From contig OZ038385.1 of assembly GCA_964036045.1 (NCBI GenBank), positions 15,335,240 to 15,399,239 on the forward strand: a stretch of DNA of 64,000 nt. The letters run 5' to 3'. Shown in pieces: positions 34,001 to 42,600 of this stretch; position 1 is the stretch's first letter; each line of letters opens with the position of its first letter. The stretch is from Eutreptiella sp. 'Long Island Sound 2002' (lineage: Eukaryota > Euglenozoa > Euglenophyceae > Eutreptiales > Eutreptiaceae). Both the position numbers and the translations under genes were made by a program. Below the pieces are notes generated by a model, which was not told the origin of the DNA, did not search any database, and saw only the letters and a list, made by a program, of their open reading frames with translations.

Positions 34001-36260
34001 CACGCTGCAGCGGGTCGTGGATGAGGTGGCCATGCCCATGTGGATGCCAGGCCAGTGCTCAGGGACCACCCCCATCCTGGTCCGCGGTCCCGGTGGGCCG
34101 CGATCGGCGGCAGCGGCGGCCCCTGCCCCCCGGGTGGAGGTGTACACGACTCAGTATGGCGCCGTCGCGCAGGTGGTCGTCCCCCCGACGGTGTACGAAA
34201 CGGTGCAGGCCCTGGGCTACCATCACCTCGGCGACCTCTACACAGAGAATCACCAGGTGCTACCGGAGCGGGCCCTGAAGAGACGAGCGCCAGCCCGCAA
34301 GGGGATCCCGGGGCTACGAGCGTGGCTGGCCCGCCACGCTGCGGTACTGGTCCCGCTCCTGAGGGAACCCACGCCGCGATGGCAAGCGGCGCCCAAGGAC
34401 TGGATCCCGAGGGCCGTGCCCACCTATCAGGCGGAAGTCATAGTGGGGGGCCGGGCGGCCAAAACCACCCGAATGGAGACGATATACCATAGGGGGCAGC
34501 CCCTCCGGATGACCGCGGCCCTGCAGGACACCATGGAGACCGCGGGCTGGGCGCCAGATCCCCGGGTGTGCCAGCAGCCCCCGGGCACCCTGCCCAGCGA
34601 CACCAGGCTCCACCGCCTCCTGGTGGCCCTCCTGGATATCCAAGTGCAGGTGGATGCGCCACTGCACGCCCAGCTGTGGGGCGACCACCGGCAGGAGTCC
34701 CTGGCCCAGCTCCAGCGCACTGGGGTCAGGGCGCCCACCGTCGTGTGGACGACAGCCCCCCCGACTGCCGCCTACTGGAACTGGGCCAGCACATCGCAGG
34801 CCCCTCTCGTGACGGTCACCTCGACGCTGCCGCCGTTTCCGTGGATCGCCATAGCCCCGGCGGCGGTGGCGCGCTTCCAATATCCAGCGGAGTGCATGGC
34901 GCACAAATGCCCGGGGCACCCGCACAAGGGGCCCCTCTATTACTCCCTCGATACGGTGGGGACAGTGCCAGCGGAGCTACACCAGGCCCTGCGCACCCAC
35001 CTCAGGGAGCACCATGGGGACATGGCCCTCCTGGCGCCCCACGGCCGGGCGACCGACCCCCCGCGAGTGTTGGCCCCAGAGACTCGCCCGGGCGTCTGGT
35101 TCCATGACCTGCCTGCGCTGGTGACCCTCCGAGGCAGTGTCGTGGCGGTGGATGCAGGGGCCACGCAGGCGGGTATGGCCATGGCCGGGGTCGTCCAGAG
35201 CGGGCCTGGGGAGTATCAGGCCCAGGTGGCCTCAGGAGTGGGCACCTCCCAGGAGGGGGAGGCGATGGCCCTCCTCTCGTATGCCCGCCGGCTGGCGACA
35301 CAGCAGGGGGTTTACTGGCTGGTGCCGGACTCGGAGGCAGCAGTGGGGGCCCTCCGCACGTACCAGGAAGGAGGGCACTGCGGAGATGGCATCCACCACC
35401 TCTACGCCACTGTCCTGGGGGGGCAGCGCCTCTCCCCGAGGTCTGCCATCAATGTGGTGACCACACCATCGCATTGGATCACGGACCTCAACGTCCGTGT
35501 GGACGCAGCGACGCGGGAGCCGCCGGAGGTGGACCTTACGTGGCTCCTCAGGCGCCCCTACTCATTTATCCCCCCAGTGCCCTTCCGCGACCAGTGCCAG
35601 CTCTCCCCGACGGCGCTGAGTGACTGGTTGCAGGACCGGGCCTCCATACCGGCGCAAGCCAACTACGAGGCCCGCTGGGGGGTAAATTTCATGCCAGGGG
35701 GGGGCCTCCCCCTGGACTGGTTCGACCACGACCAGCAGCGCCACATCACGGCGCATCGCATGGACAACGTCCCGACCATGACCGTCCTAGCCCACCGTTC
35801 CTCCCACCGGGGCACGGTGCTGGATACAACGTGCCTCCTGTGCGGGACACAGCCTGAGACGGCGCCCCACCTGTGGGCCTGCTCGGCTCAATCGCACGAG
35901 TGGGGGCCTGCCCGCCGACGCCTCGCAGCGTGGCTCGACCAGAAGGTGGGGCCACGGGCGGGCCCAGTGCGACACCAGCTGTGGGAACCGACTGTGCTGG
36001 AGCAGTGGGCGGCAGCCCTGCGGACCCCCTCCATGCAGCTGGCCCACCTGGAGTGTACAGGGCCCCACTCGCTGGGCACGGAGTTCCTCCGTCACGTCGT
36101 GGAGGAGTCCATACGGATCTGGTACGCCCACGCCAAGGCGCGTGCCACACTGCTGAAGGCCCGCCTGGGCCCGGGCAGCACAATGGCGTGGGCGTTGCAG
36201 GAGCTACGCCTGCACCAGCAAGCAGAAAGGGAAGGGGTGCAGCGAGAGCTCCTGGAATAA
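30885..36260 (+). CDS. LINE ORF2: APE endonuclease, reverse transcriptase, RNase H, CCHC
   Basis: This is a single open frame of 1,791 codons. Residues about 58-290 are an APE-like endonuclease (WLNVRG, HAPQ, VVADTN, SRIDTA, SDHHVP). The reverse transcriptase has motif A DLAKFFDVI (near 684), motif B GTPQGTIQGVHAGA (near 739) and motif C WVDDTIVL (near 781, a WVDD variant of YADD). RNase H covers about 1418-1545 with VDAGATQAG, QEGEAMALL, VPDSEAAVG and NVRVDAAT, giving the D-E-D-D set. A CCHC knuckle follows near 1650 (CLLCG, then HLWAC). The frame overlaps ORF1 by about 140 bases and opens after a stop at 30873. Its first ATG, at 31122, lies inside the endonuclease, so the start must be non-AUG or by recoding. 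All catalytic motifs look intact. Confidence 0.9.
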   Translation: MVSSGVTCGQPRRQLAARPHTPTPRADPLPQSRTRSRSTPLPRSPRIEGTPEDVHAVGYLWLNVRGRYLRQRLLAQALHMAARRPTLLVLAEAQSRAGPEDPPFQDYARHVVLPAHGKTGAGLEVYVRTGTTTRASLLWGAEDANALLMEVLTPWGRHHVLAAHAPQISIGVEPYVKWWAAVWREVTCLVDPTTVLVVADTNSAARPADRGTPRPEDTGYRTFLRAFNLRDLVDLHPVPQDTYSCFQGAARSRIDTAACHSEAQFTIASYHYWASTLLSDHHVPLLLTIAFPVNRLDKPSPHTVSRTPEYHLGPVALSPADTADFHNSVLRRRAVDPQLAPIRWLKGLRRAIYDWAHATGRVRALRFRQYRLKTRPAERAPPSRAPQQPFPARSMLPTVGRFTVMAQSILGTSVTAGHALKRSLVALGEAQRQQSLRGVKRRALRRKQETLNLKRTPEQWREVQRRSRGPPRDVSEIPLDSKALLNPRETLSALYLSRLRLQGHSYRIRDDPDRWAHFQRYLGLLPQHAPPARGDYVQPRHLWEVQSGKARGPDLRLPEADVCIDISWYRHLTEADQKTLCAVVRSPPVSRTVGRRGRVTLHLKNPDQPVQEANLRGITISSHVSKLEPTAFYAVATAVYERALGGPCLVGGMRGISLQEVVRTVHMKLDLARLQNRIVDVLITDLAKFFDVIAQDIHPIVGARVGLGEADHLATHTEGFSYTLPLGPWQSHTLTQLLGTPQGTIQGVHAGATAALPFLRYMDIAYRSSAVEPFRFPGLMWVDDTIVLLERGDSHPIQGVLLDQRVYYQGILRVDVPDRKIQHGSTSDPRPLRSPTPAAVARHLGRAWVTCTPDQRWEALAGAPEIQPSRVLRYMGTDIYLQGAPTAPRNLPEVRAELWTQLRPQRLSPDAAMMVLMAKLPSKLLPLASVYRPTAKVHAANDALMVRAYKHVTGISRHAHTDALWGPWEHGCQGLTRSEHSWQAAVVREWVRQGAWAKQEFRDSQAYSLQTHQALRGGCPAVLTPGQYTHHPKCPHLIATLQRVVDEVAMPMWMPGQCSGTTPILVRGPGGPRSAAAAAPAPRVEVYTTQYGAVAQVVVPPTVYETVQALGYHHLGDLYTENHQVLPERALKRRAPARKGIPGLRAWLARHAAVLVPLLREPTPRWQAAPKDWIPRAVPTYQAEVIVGGRAAKTTRMETIYHRGQPLRMTAALQDTMETAGWAPDPRVCQQPPGTLPSDTRLHRLLVALLDIQVQVDAPLHAQLWGDHRQESLAQLQRTGVRAPTVVWTTAPPTAAYWNWASTSQAPLVTVTSTLPPFPWIAIAPAAVARFQYPAECMAHKCPGHPHKGPLYYSLDTVGTVPAELHQALRTHLREHHGDMALLAPHGRATDPPRVLAPETRPGVWFHDLPALVTLRGSVVAVDAGATQAGMAMAGVVQSGPGEYQAQVASGVGTSQEGEAMALLSYARRLATQQGVYWLVPDSEAAVGALRTYQEGGHCGDGIHHLYATVLGGQRLSPRSAINVVTTPSHWITDLNVRVDAATREPPEVDLTWLLRRPYSFIPPVPFRDQCQLSPTALSDWLQDRASIPAQANYEARWGVNFMPGGGLPLDWFDHDQQRHITAHRMDNVPTMTVLAHRSSHRGTVLDTTCLLCGTQPETAPHLWACSAQSHEWGPARRRLAAWLDQKVGPRAGPVRHQLWEPTVLEQWAAALRTPSMQLAHLECTGPHSLGTEFLRHVVEESIRIWYAHAKARATLLKARLGPGSTMAWALQELRLHQQAEREGVQRELLE

Positions 36261-36428
36261 GCGCGGTCGCCAGAGGCGAGCTCACCAGGTCTCCCCGACT
36301 CCCCCTCCCCCTGCCGAGGCCTACACACTTACGCACAGCGCGCACACAACACACACAGCCCAGCCCGTTTACCTGTACCCGTGGGTAGACATCCCGGCCT
36401 TTTGCCCTTTGGTAACAGCGCCTTCGGC
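36261..36428 (+). other. LINE 3' UTR
   Basis: The 168 bp after the ORF2 stop end in GCGCCTTCGGC directly at the (ACACC)n array. The last 100 bp are repeated with few changes at 36778-36880 and 38888-38990, so they define the 3' terminus recognised for retrotransposition. Confidence 0.75.
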
Positions 36429-36543
36429 ACACCACACCACACCACACCACACCACACCACACCACACCACACCACACCACACCACACCACACCACACCAC
36501 ACCACACCACACCACACCACACCACACCACACCACACCACACC
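36429..36543. repeat. (ACACC)n array 2, 3' side of LINE copy 1
   Basis: About 23 perfect ACACC units follow the LINE 3' end without any poly(A). Confidence 0.95.
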
Positions 36544-36777
36544 TGGCAGTGCGTTACAATGCCCACTGCCCTCTGCCCACAACAACAGTACAGCAGGGCG
36601 CACACAGTGCAGTGTAGTGCACAGCACCAAGCAGTGCAACACCACACAGAAAGCACAGATGGTGCAGCGCGGCACGCAGGGTGCAGTGGACCCGTGAGAC
36701 CCAGTGTGACTGCGCGCAAGCGTCGGCAGGGCAGTGTCGGCCAAGTGCGCAAGTGCACTGGTCCGGCTATGCAACAA
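36544..36777. other. Spacer between array 2 and the LINE tip
   Basis: This 234-bp segment resembles no part of the LINE. Its start (GGCAGTGCGTTACAATGCCCA) recalls the 47-bp hairpin repeat at 16570-21405, and the rest has scattered GCAGTG words. It may be a degenerate piece of that satellite. Confidence 0.4.
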
Positions 36778-36880
36778 CACACTTACACACAGCGCGCACA
36801 CAACACACACAGCCCAGCCCGTTTACCTGTACCCGTGGGTAGACATCCCGGCCATTGCCTTCTGGTAACAGCGCCTTCGG
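36778..36880 (+). mobile_element. LINE copy 3, extreme 5'-truncated tip
   Basis: Only the terminal 100 bp of the LINE 3' UTR are present, nearly identical to 36328-36428 and again ending directly at (ACACC)n. Such tips are expected from target-primed reverse transcription that stops early. Confidence 0.8.
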
Positions 36881-36986
36881 CACACCACACCACACCACAC
36901 CACACCACACCACACCACACCACACCACACCACACCACACCACACCACACCACACCACACCAAACCACACAACACAACACCACACC
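36881..36986. repeat. (ACACC)n array 3
   Basis: About 16 perfect ACACC units are followed by about 25 bp of degenerate units (ACCAAACC, ACAACAC) before LINE copy 2 begins. Confidence 0.9.
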
Positions 36987-38825
36987 TGCCCGCGTACCCG
37001 GCGGAAGTGGTCATCGAAGGCCGGGTGGCCAAGACCACCCGGATGGAAACCGTGTACCACGGAGGCTACCCAATCAAGGTGACGACTGCCATGAAGGATA
37101 CCATGGAGGCCAAAGATTGGGTGCCGGAACTCCGGGTGTGCTGCCAGCCCCAGACGCGCTGCCGAGCGACACCAGGCTACACCGCCTCCTGGTGGCCCTT
37201 CTAGGCGTCCAAGTGCAGGTCAACGCGCCCCTGCATGCCCAACTGTGGGACGACCATCACCATGTGTCCCTGGACCAGCTGCGGAGCGCGGGGGTGTGGG
37301 TGCCCACCATCGTGTGGATGACTGCGCCTCCGGCAGACGCCTACTGGCAATGGGCCCAGGCGTCGCCGGCCCCCCTGGTCACCGTCACCACGGCACTGCC
37401 GCCGTGGCCATGGATAGCCATATCCCCGGCTGCAGTGGCAAAGTTCAAGCAAGTACCCCGCGGAGTGTGTAGCGCACAAGTGCCTGCGACACCCGAACAA
37501 AGGGCCCCTCTGCCAGTACTGTAAGTACAGTACGGGCAGAGCTCGGCCCTGCCCTGCGAACTCACCTCTGTGAGCACCATGGGGACCTGGCCCTCCTGGC
37601 GCCGCACGGCCTGGCTACCGACCCCCCGTGGGTGCTAGCCCCCGAGGTCAAGCCGGGCATTTGGTTCCATGACCTGCCGGCAATGGCCACTCTCCGCGGC
37701 ACCGTAGCCGCAGTGGATGCTGGGACCACGCAGGCAGGCATGGCTATGGCAGGAGCCGCCTAGAGCGGGCCTGAGGCCTACCGGACCCATGTGGCCTCCG
37801 GGGTGGGCACCTCCCAGGAGGGGGAGGCCATGATACTCCTCTCGTACGTCCGCAGGCTGGCGCAACAGCCGCGGGTATTCTGGCTGGTGCCGGACTCCGA
37901 GGCGGCGGTGGGGGCACTTCGTACGTACCAAGAGGGAGGCCATTGTGGAGATGGCATACACCACCTCTACGCCACTGTCCTGGGAGGCCAGCGCCTCTCC
38001 CCGACCTGCGCCATCAACGTGGTAACCACGCCGTCGCACTGGATAACAGACCTGACGTCCGAGTTGATGCAGCGACGCAGGAGCCGCCGGGGGTCAACCT
38101 GATGTGGCTCCTCCGGCGCCCCTTCTCCTTCCTCCCCCCTGGTGACCTACCGGGACCAGTGCCAGCTGTCCCCAACGTCGCTGAGCAACTGGTTGCAGGA
38201 TCGGGCTTCCATACCGGCACGGGCCGGCTATGAGGTGCGATGGAGAGTGAACTACACATTGGGAAGTGGACTCCCGGACGATTGGTTCGATAGTGACCAG
38301 TAGCGCCACATAACGGCGCACCGCATGGACAACATCCCTACAATGACTGTCCTGGCACACCGGTCCTCCCACCGAGACACGGTGCTGGACACCACGTGTC
38401 TCCTCTGTGGGGCGCACCCCGAAACGGCACCCCACCTCTGGGCCTGCTCGGCCCAGTCCTATGAGTGGGAGCCAGCTCGCTGGCGGCTCTCGGAGTGGCT
38501 CGATTAGAAGGTGGGGAAACGAGCGCCCCTGGTGCGCCACCAACTGTGGGAGCCGGCTGTACTAGAACAGTGGGCAGCAGCCTTACGGACCCCCTCCATG
38601 CTGCGAGCCCACATGGAGTGCTCGGGGCCCCACACGTTGGGGACGGAGTTCGTACGTCACGTGATCGAGGAGTCCATTAGAGTCTGGTACGCCCACGCCA
38701 AGGCGCGTGCCACGTTGCTAAAAGCCCGCCTGGGCCCAGGCAGCACGATGGCGTGGGTGTTGCACGAGCTACGCCTGCACCAACAGGCGGAGAGGGAGGG
38801 AGTATAGCGGGAGCTCCTAGGATAA
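36987..38825 (+). pseudogene. Decayed LINE ORF2 C-terminal fragment
   Basis: The fragment aligns with copy 1 from about 34420 to the stop at 36260 but has indels (for example around 37450-37560) and at least four in-frame TAG codons, near 37758, 38300, 38504 and 38804. Each replaces a CAG in copy 1. Recognisable pieces include WLVPDSEAAVGAL, the CCHC knuckle (CLLCGAHPETAPHLWAC) and the C-terminal helix. It cannot encode a working protein. Confidence 0.85.
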
Positions 38826-38990
38826 CGACTGTCGCCAGGGGAATGACGTCCAAGTTCCCCCGACTCCCCCTCTAACCGCCCAAAACCACACACTTACGCA
38901 CGGCGCGCGCACTACACACACAGCCCTCCCGTTTACCTGTACCCGTGGGTAGACATCCCGGCCATTGCCTTCTGGTAACAGCGCCTTCGG
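36987..38990 (+). mobile_element. LINE copy 2, 5'-truncated
   Basis: The copy begins abruptly within ORF2, at a point matching about 34420 in copy 1, and runs through the RNase H and CCHC region and the 3' UTR to the common GGTAACAGCGCCTTCGGC end. Both sides abut (ACACC)n-type sequence. Confidence 0.85.
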
Positions 38991-39478
38991 CACACCACAC
39001 CACACCACACCACACCACACCACACCACACCACACCACACCACACCACACCACACCACACCACACCACACCACGCCACGCCACGCCACGCCACGCCACGC
39101 CACGCCACGCCACGCCACACCACACCACGCCACGCCACGCCACGCCACGCCACACCACACCACACCACACCACACCACACCACACCACACCACACCACAC
39201 CACGCCACGCCACGCCACACCACACCACACCACACCACACCACACCACACCACACCACACCACACCACACCACACCACACCACACCACACCACACCACAC
39301 CACACCACACCACACCACACCACACCACACCACACCACACCACACCACACCACACCACACCACACCACACCACACCACACCACACCACACCACACCACAC
39401 CACTGCGCAACCACTGCAACCACTGCGACCATTGCGAACCCACACCACACCACACTACACCACACCATGCCACACCAC
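38991..39478. repeat. (ACACC)n array 4 with ACGCC variant blocks
   Basis: About 410 bp of ACACC units are interrupted by three blocks of ACGCC units between 39072 and 39210, so the single A-to-G variant occurs in clusters. After about 39403 comes a short CACTGC-type interruption and then degenerate ACACC units to about 39478. Confidence 0.95.
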
Positions 39479-39651
39479 AGTTTGATTGCAGAATGAGCAC
39501 ATTGGCCATCGACAGCGCAATGCCTGGCGTCATGGCCAGTGTCAGGCCCCCTTGATATGGTAAGCGTTCGCGTGTTTCAACCCCCGCCCCCCCGGTCACG
39601 GCCACCCCGCCCCTCCTCTCCACGCTCCCTTCTTACCCCCCTCATCTGTAG
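39479..39651. other. Intron 6 end before exon 7
   Basis: This is unique sequence after the last microsatellite, becoming strongly pyrimidine-rich from about 39580 and ending in the acceptor CTCATCTGTAG. It is consistent with the original 3' end of the host intron. Confidence 0.6.
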
Positions 39652-42600
39652 GCATTCCCCCAACAGCCACTGCAACCTCAACTCCCTCTGCAACATCCAG
39701 CGCTCATGCCTCCACCACTGCCTCACGAACTTACACGACCACATGCACTCGTTCCAGCACCGCTTCCGCTACCTGCACAAGCTTCATTTCGCAAACGCTT
39801 ACTGCTACCCGTAGCTCTTCAAGCACCGCCACGGGCAGTGCCACAGCAAGTCCCACCAAGACTGAATCCCCGACGCCCACAGCGACCCATACCTCCACAT
39901 CCACGAGATTGTTGTCGAGCACTCCAACAAGCACCGAATCCTCCACACCGTCGTGTAGCTTCACACCTACTTCGACATGGAGTCACACATGCACCACTTC
40001 GCCTGTCGCAACACCAACAGCCACGCGCAGCTCTGTGCTCACCCTCACGCAGACCTGCACAGACACCACTTCTTCTACCCCAACGGCTTCGACAACATGC
40101 ACATGCACTGCGTCCAGCAGCCCAAGTGGCACGACGTCGCCTGAAGGCACTGTTACACCAACCTCAAGTGTCACAGGCATGTACACTGCAAGTGCTACAC
40201 AAACTTGCACGAGCACATCGTCCCCCACGGCGACACTCACTTCCACATTGAGCGGCACTAGCTCCGCTACACCGTCCCACACGCCGCAGCCCTCCGGCAC
40301 TGCGACTTCCACCGGCTCGGCCTCCATGACCGGCTCCTCCACCAACTCCCCCACGTCCTCGCCAACGGCCACACACAGCCACACGCGTCCCGCATCCAAG
40401 ACCCCCACGCCGACCGGGACCGCAACACCTTCTCGCAGCCTCTCTGCAACCCCATCGGTCAGCACGACTGGCAGCGCCTCGTCCTCCGTAACACGCACTT
40501 CGACATCGAGCGGCACTAGCTCCGCTACACCGTCCCACACGCCGCAGCCCTCCGGCACTGCGACTTCCACCGGCTCGAGCTCCATGACCGGCTCCTCCAC
40601 CAACTCCCCCACGTCCTCGCCAACGGCCACACACAGCCACACGCGTCCCGCCTCCAAGATCCCCACGCCGACCGGGACCGCAACGTCCTCCCGCAGCTAT
40701 TCCCCGACCCGAACCTGCAGTGCAACGTGCAGCGGGTCGCTCACCGCCACACGGACGTCCACCCCCACCGCCACTTCCACCGCGAGCCCGTCCCTCTCCC
40801 ACACGACCACGCCATCGGCCCGGCCCAGTGCCACAGCGACGCGGAGCTGCAGCGGGACCGCGACGCCCTCTGCCACCACCAGTCGGACCCGCAGTCGCAC
40901 CGGCAGCGCGTCGGTCACGTGCACGCCGACTCCCTCTCCGCCGCCCACTCCGCAGTGCAGTGCCTCGTCCACTGCCTCCCCTACCCTCACAGCAAAGCAC
41001 ACGCCCTCACACAGCCCGACTACCACGCCCGCGGGATCATCGACATGCACGCCGTCCGCTCTCGCCACGCCAACGGGCACCCGCAGCCATTCCGGCACCG
41101 CAACGCCCAGCGGCACTTTCTCCGCGTCGACCACTGTGTCCGCGTCGGTGACGTTCACGTGCACGCAGAGCCTCACGGCCACACCGTCCGCCACTGCCTC
41201 CCGCGGGACATCGATCACCCCTTCCCCCACCGCCACGCTCACCTGCACTGCCTCCCGCTCCGGCATCCCCACGCTCACGTCCACCGGAACGCTGTCACGG
41301 ACCACCACCTCCACGACCACACCGACCTCCACATGCACCGCCTCGTGGTTGGCCTCCCCAAGCGTCACCTGCAGCGCCACGGGCACCGCAAGCATGTCCG
41401 CAACGGCAACATCCTCGCTGACGTTGACGGCCTCCGCCACCGGCACCTGCACGCGCCCGGACACGCGGTCGCTGTCCCCGGAGGCCACTCTCTCCCCGAC
41501 GCCCACGGTCAGCGGTACCCCGTCGTGCTCCCTCACCCCCACCCTCACCGGGTCGACCACGCCCTCCTCCAGCCTCACCACCACGGCGACGCACAGCGCC
41601 ACGCCCACGCGGACGGGGGCGGGAACCTCGACTACCACCGGCAGCGCCACGTGCAGCACAACATCCACCGGCAGCCCCACGTGGTCCGCCACCCTCACGC
41701 CGTCCCCCACGGGCACATGGACCATCACCGCCACGGCCACCGGGTCCCGCACCACCGTCACCCCGAGCCCATCGCCTCCGGCCACCCGCTCCGAGCTCTA
41801 CACCCGCAGCGCCTCCTGGACGCAGACCCCGGCGCCCTCCCCGACCGCCTCCCCGACGCCCGGCAGCACCGGCACCCTCTCCGCCTCCCCGACGCACACC
41901 GCGACTGCCGCGCTGAGCCCGACGGCCACGCCCTCCGCCACCGCCTCGCCCACGTCGGCCCCATCCTCCACCGCCTCGGCCACGGCCTCCGCGACGTCCT
42001 CCGCGACGGGCTCCCGAACCTGCACCCCAACCCCCACCCCAAGCCCCAGCCCCTCCAGAACGTGCTCCGCATCCCCCACCCCCTCGGCCAGTGGCACCGC
42101 AACACCCTCCCCCACCCCTTCGCTGTCCTGCACGCTGACGCTCACCCGCACAACCGTCGTGACGGGGACTCTGGCACGGACACTGTCCTCCACGGCGTCC
42201 CACACCGCCACTGCGACGTGCGCCCGCACCACCACCGGCACCCCAACCCCGTCCCCCGCCCTCACCGCCACGCCGACCGCCACGCCCTCCACAACCGCCA
42301 CGGCACCGCCCACCCCAACGGCCCCATGCACCCCCACGCCCACCCCGGCCGGCACCACCACCGCCACCGCGTCCGCGTCCGGCACACTGACGGGCACTGC
42401 CACGGCCTCGGCGACCCTCACGCTGACCGCCACGCGCACCTGCACCTCCTCCTCGACTGGCACCGCCACGGCGTCTGCCACGCTCTCAGCCACTCCCACA
42501 GAAACGGCCTCGCAGTCCTCTTCAGGCACCCCTTCGACCACTTTGACGCTCACCTACTTCAACACGCCATCAATCACCCCGTCCGCAACGCCCACTTCCA

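Larger units (their letters stand above)
21580..36428 (+). mobile_element. Non-LTR retrotransposon (LINE) copy 1, apparently full length
   Basis: The unit lies between two (ACACC)n arrays. It comprises a unique 1.4-kb leader (21580-23013), the 94-bp tandem array (23014-28258), ORF1, ORF2 with APE-type endonuclease, reverse transcriptase, RNase H and CCHC knuckle, and a 168-bp 3' UTR. The terminal 100 bp, including GTTTACCTGTACCCGTGGG and GGTAACAGCGCCTTCGGC, recurs at the ends of the two other copies, which fixes the 3' end. An APE domain plus RNase H places it among I/R1-like LINE groups; I cannot name a clade. At about 14.8 kb it is unusually long. The left boundary is inferred from the microsatellite junction. 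Confidence 0.8.
16276..39651 (+). other. Intron 6, 23.4 kb, packed with repeats and a LINE nest
   Basis: The donor GTGTGT follows exon 6 and the acceptor CCTCATCTGTAG precedes exon 7; both are phase 1. Inside, in order, are the 47-bp hairpin array, a (ACACC)n array, the LINE with its own 94-bp tandem repeats, two truncated LINE copies and three more (ACACC)n arrays. No host exon is seen within it. The join of exon 6 to exon 7 rests on matching phase only. Confidence 0.6.

Noticed and set aside
36429-36543. Interstitial telomere
   Set aside because: ACACC is not a known telomere repeat, arrays occur four times internally, and they associate with LINE ends instead.
21311-39623. VWCGV and TPHHT repeat proteins
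   Set aside because: Pure translations of (ACACC)n on the two strands.
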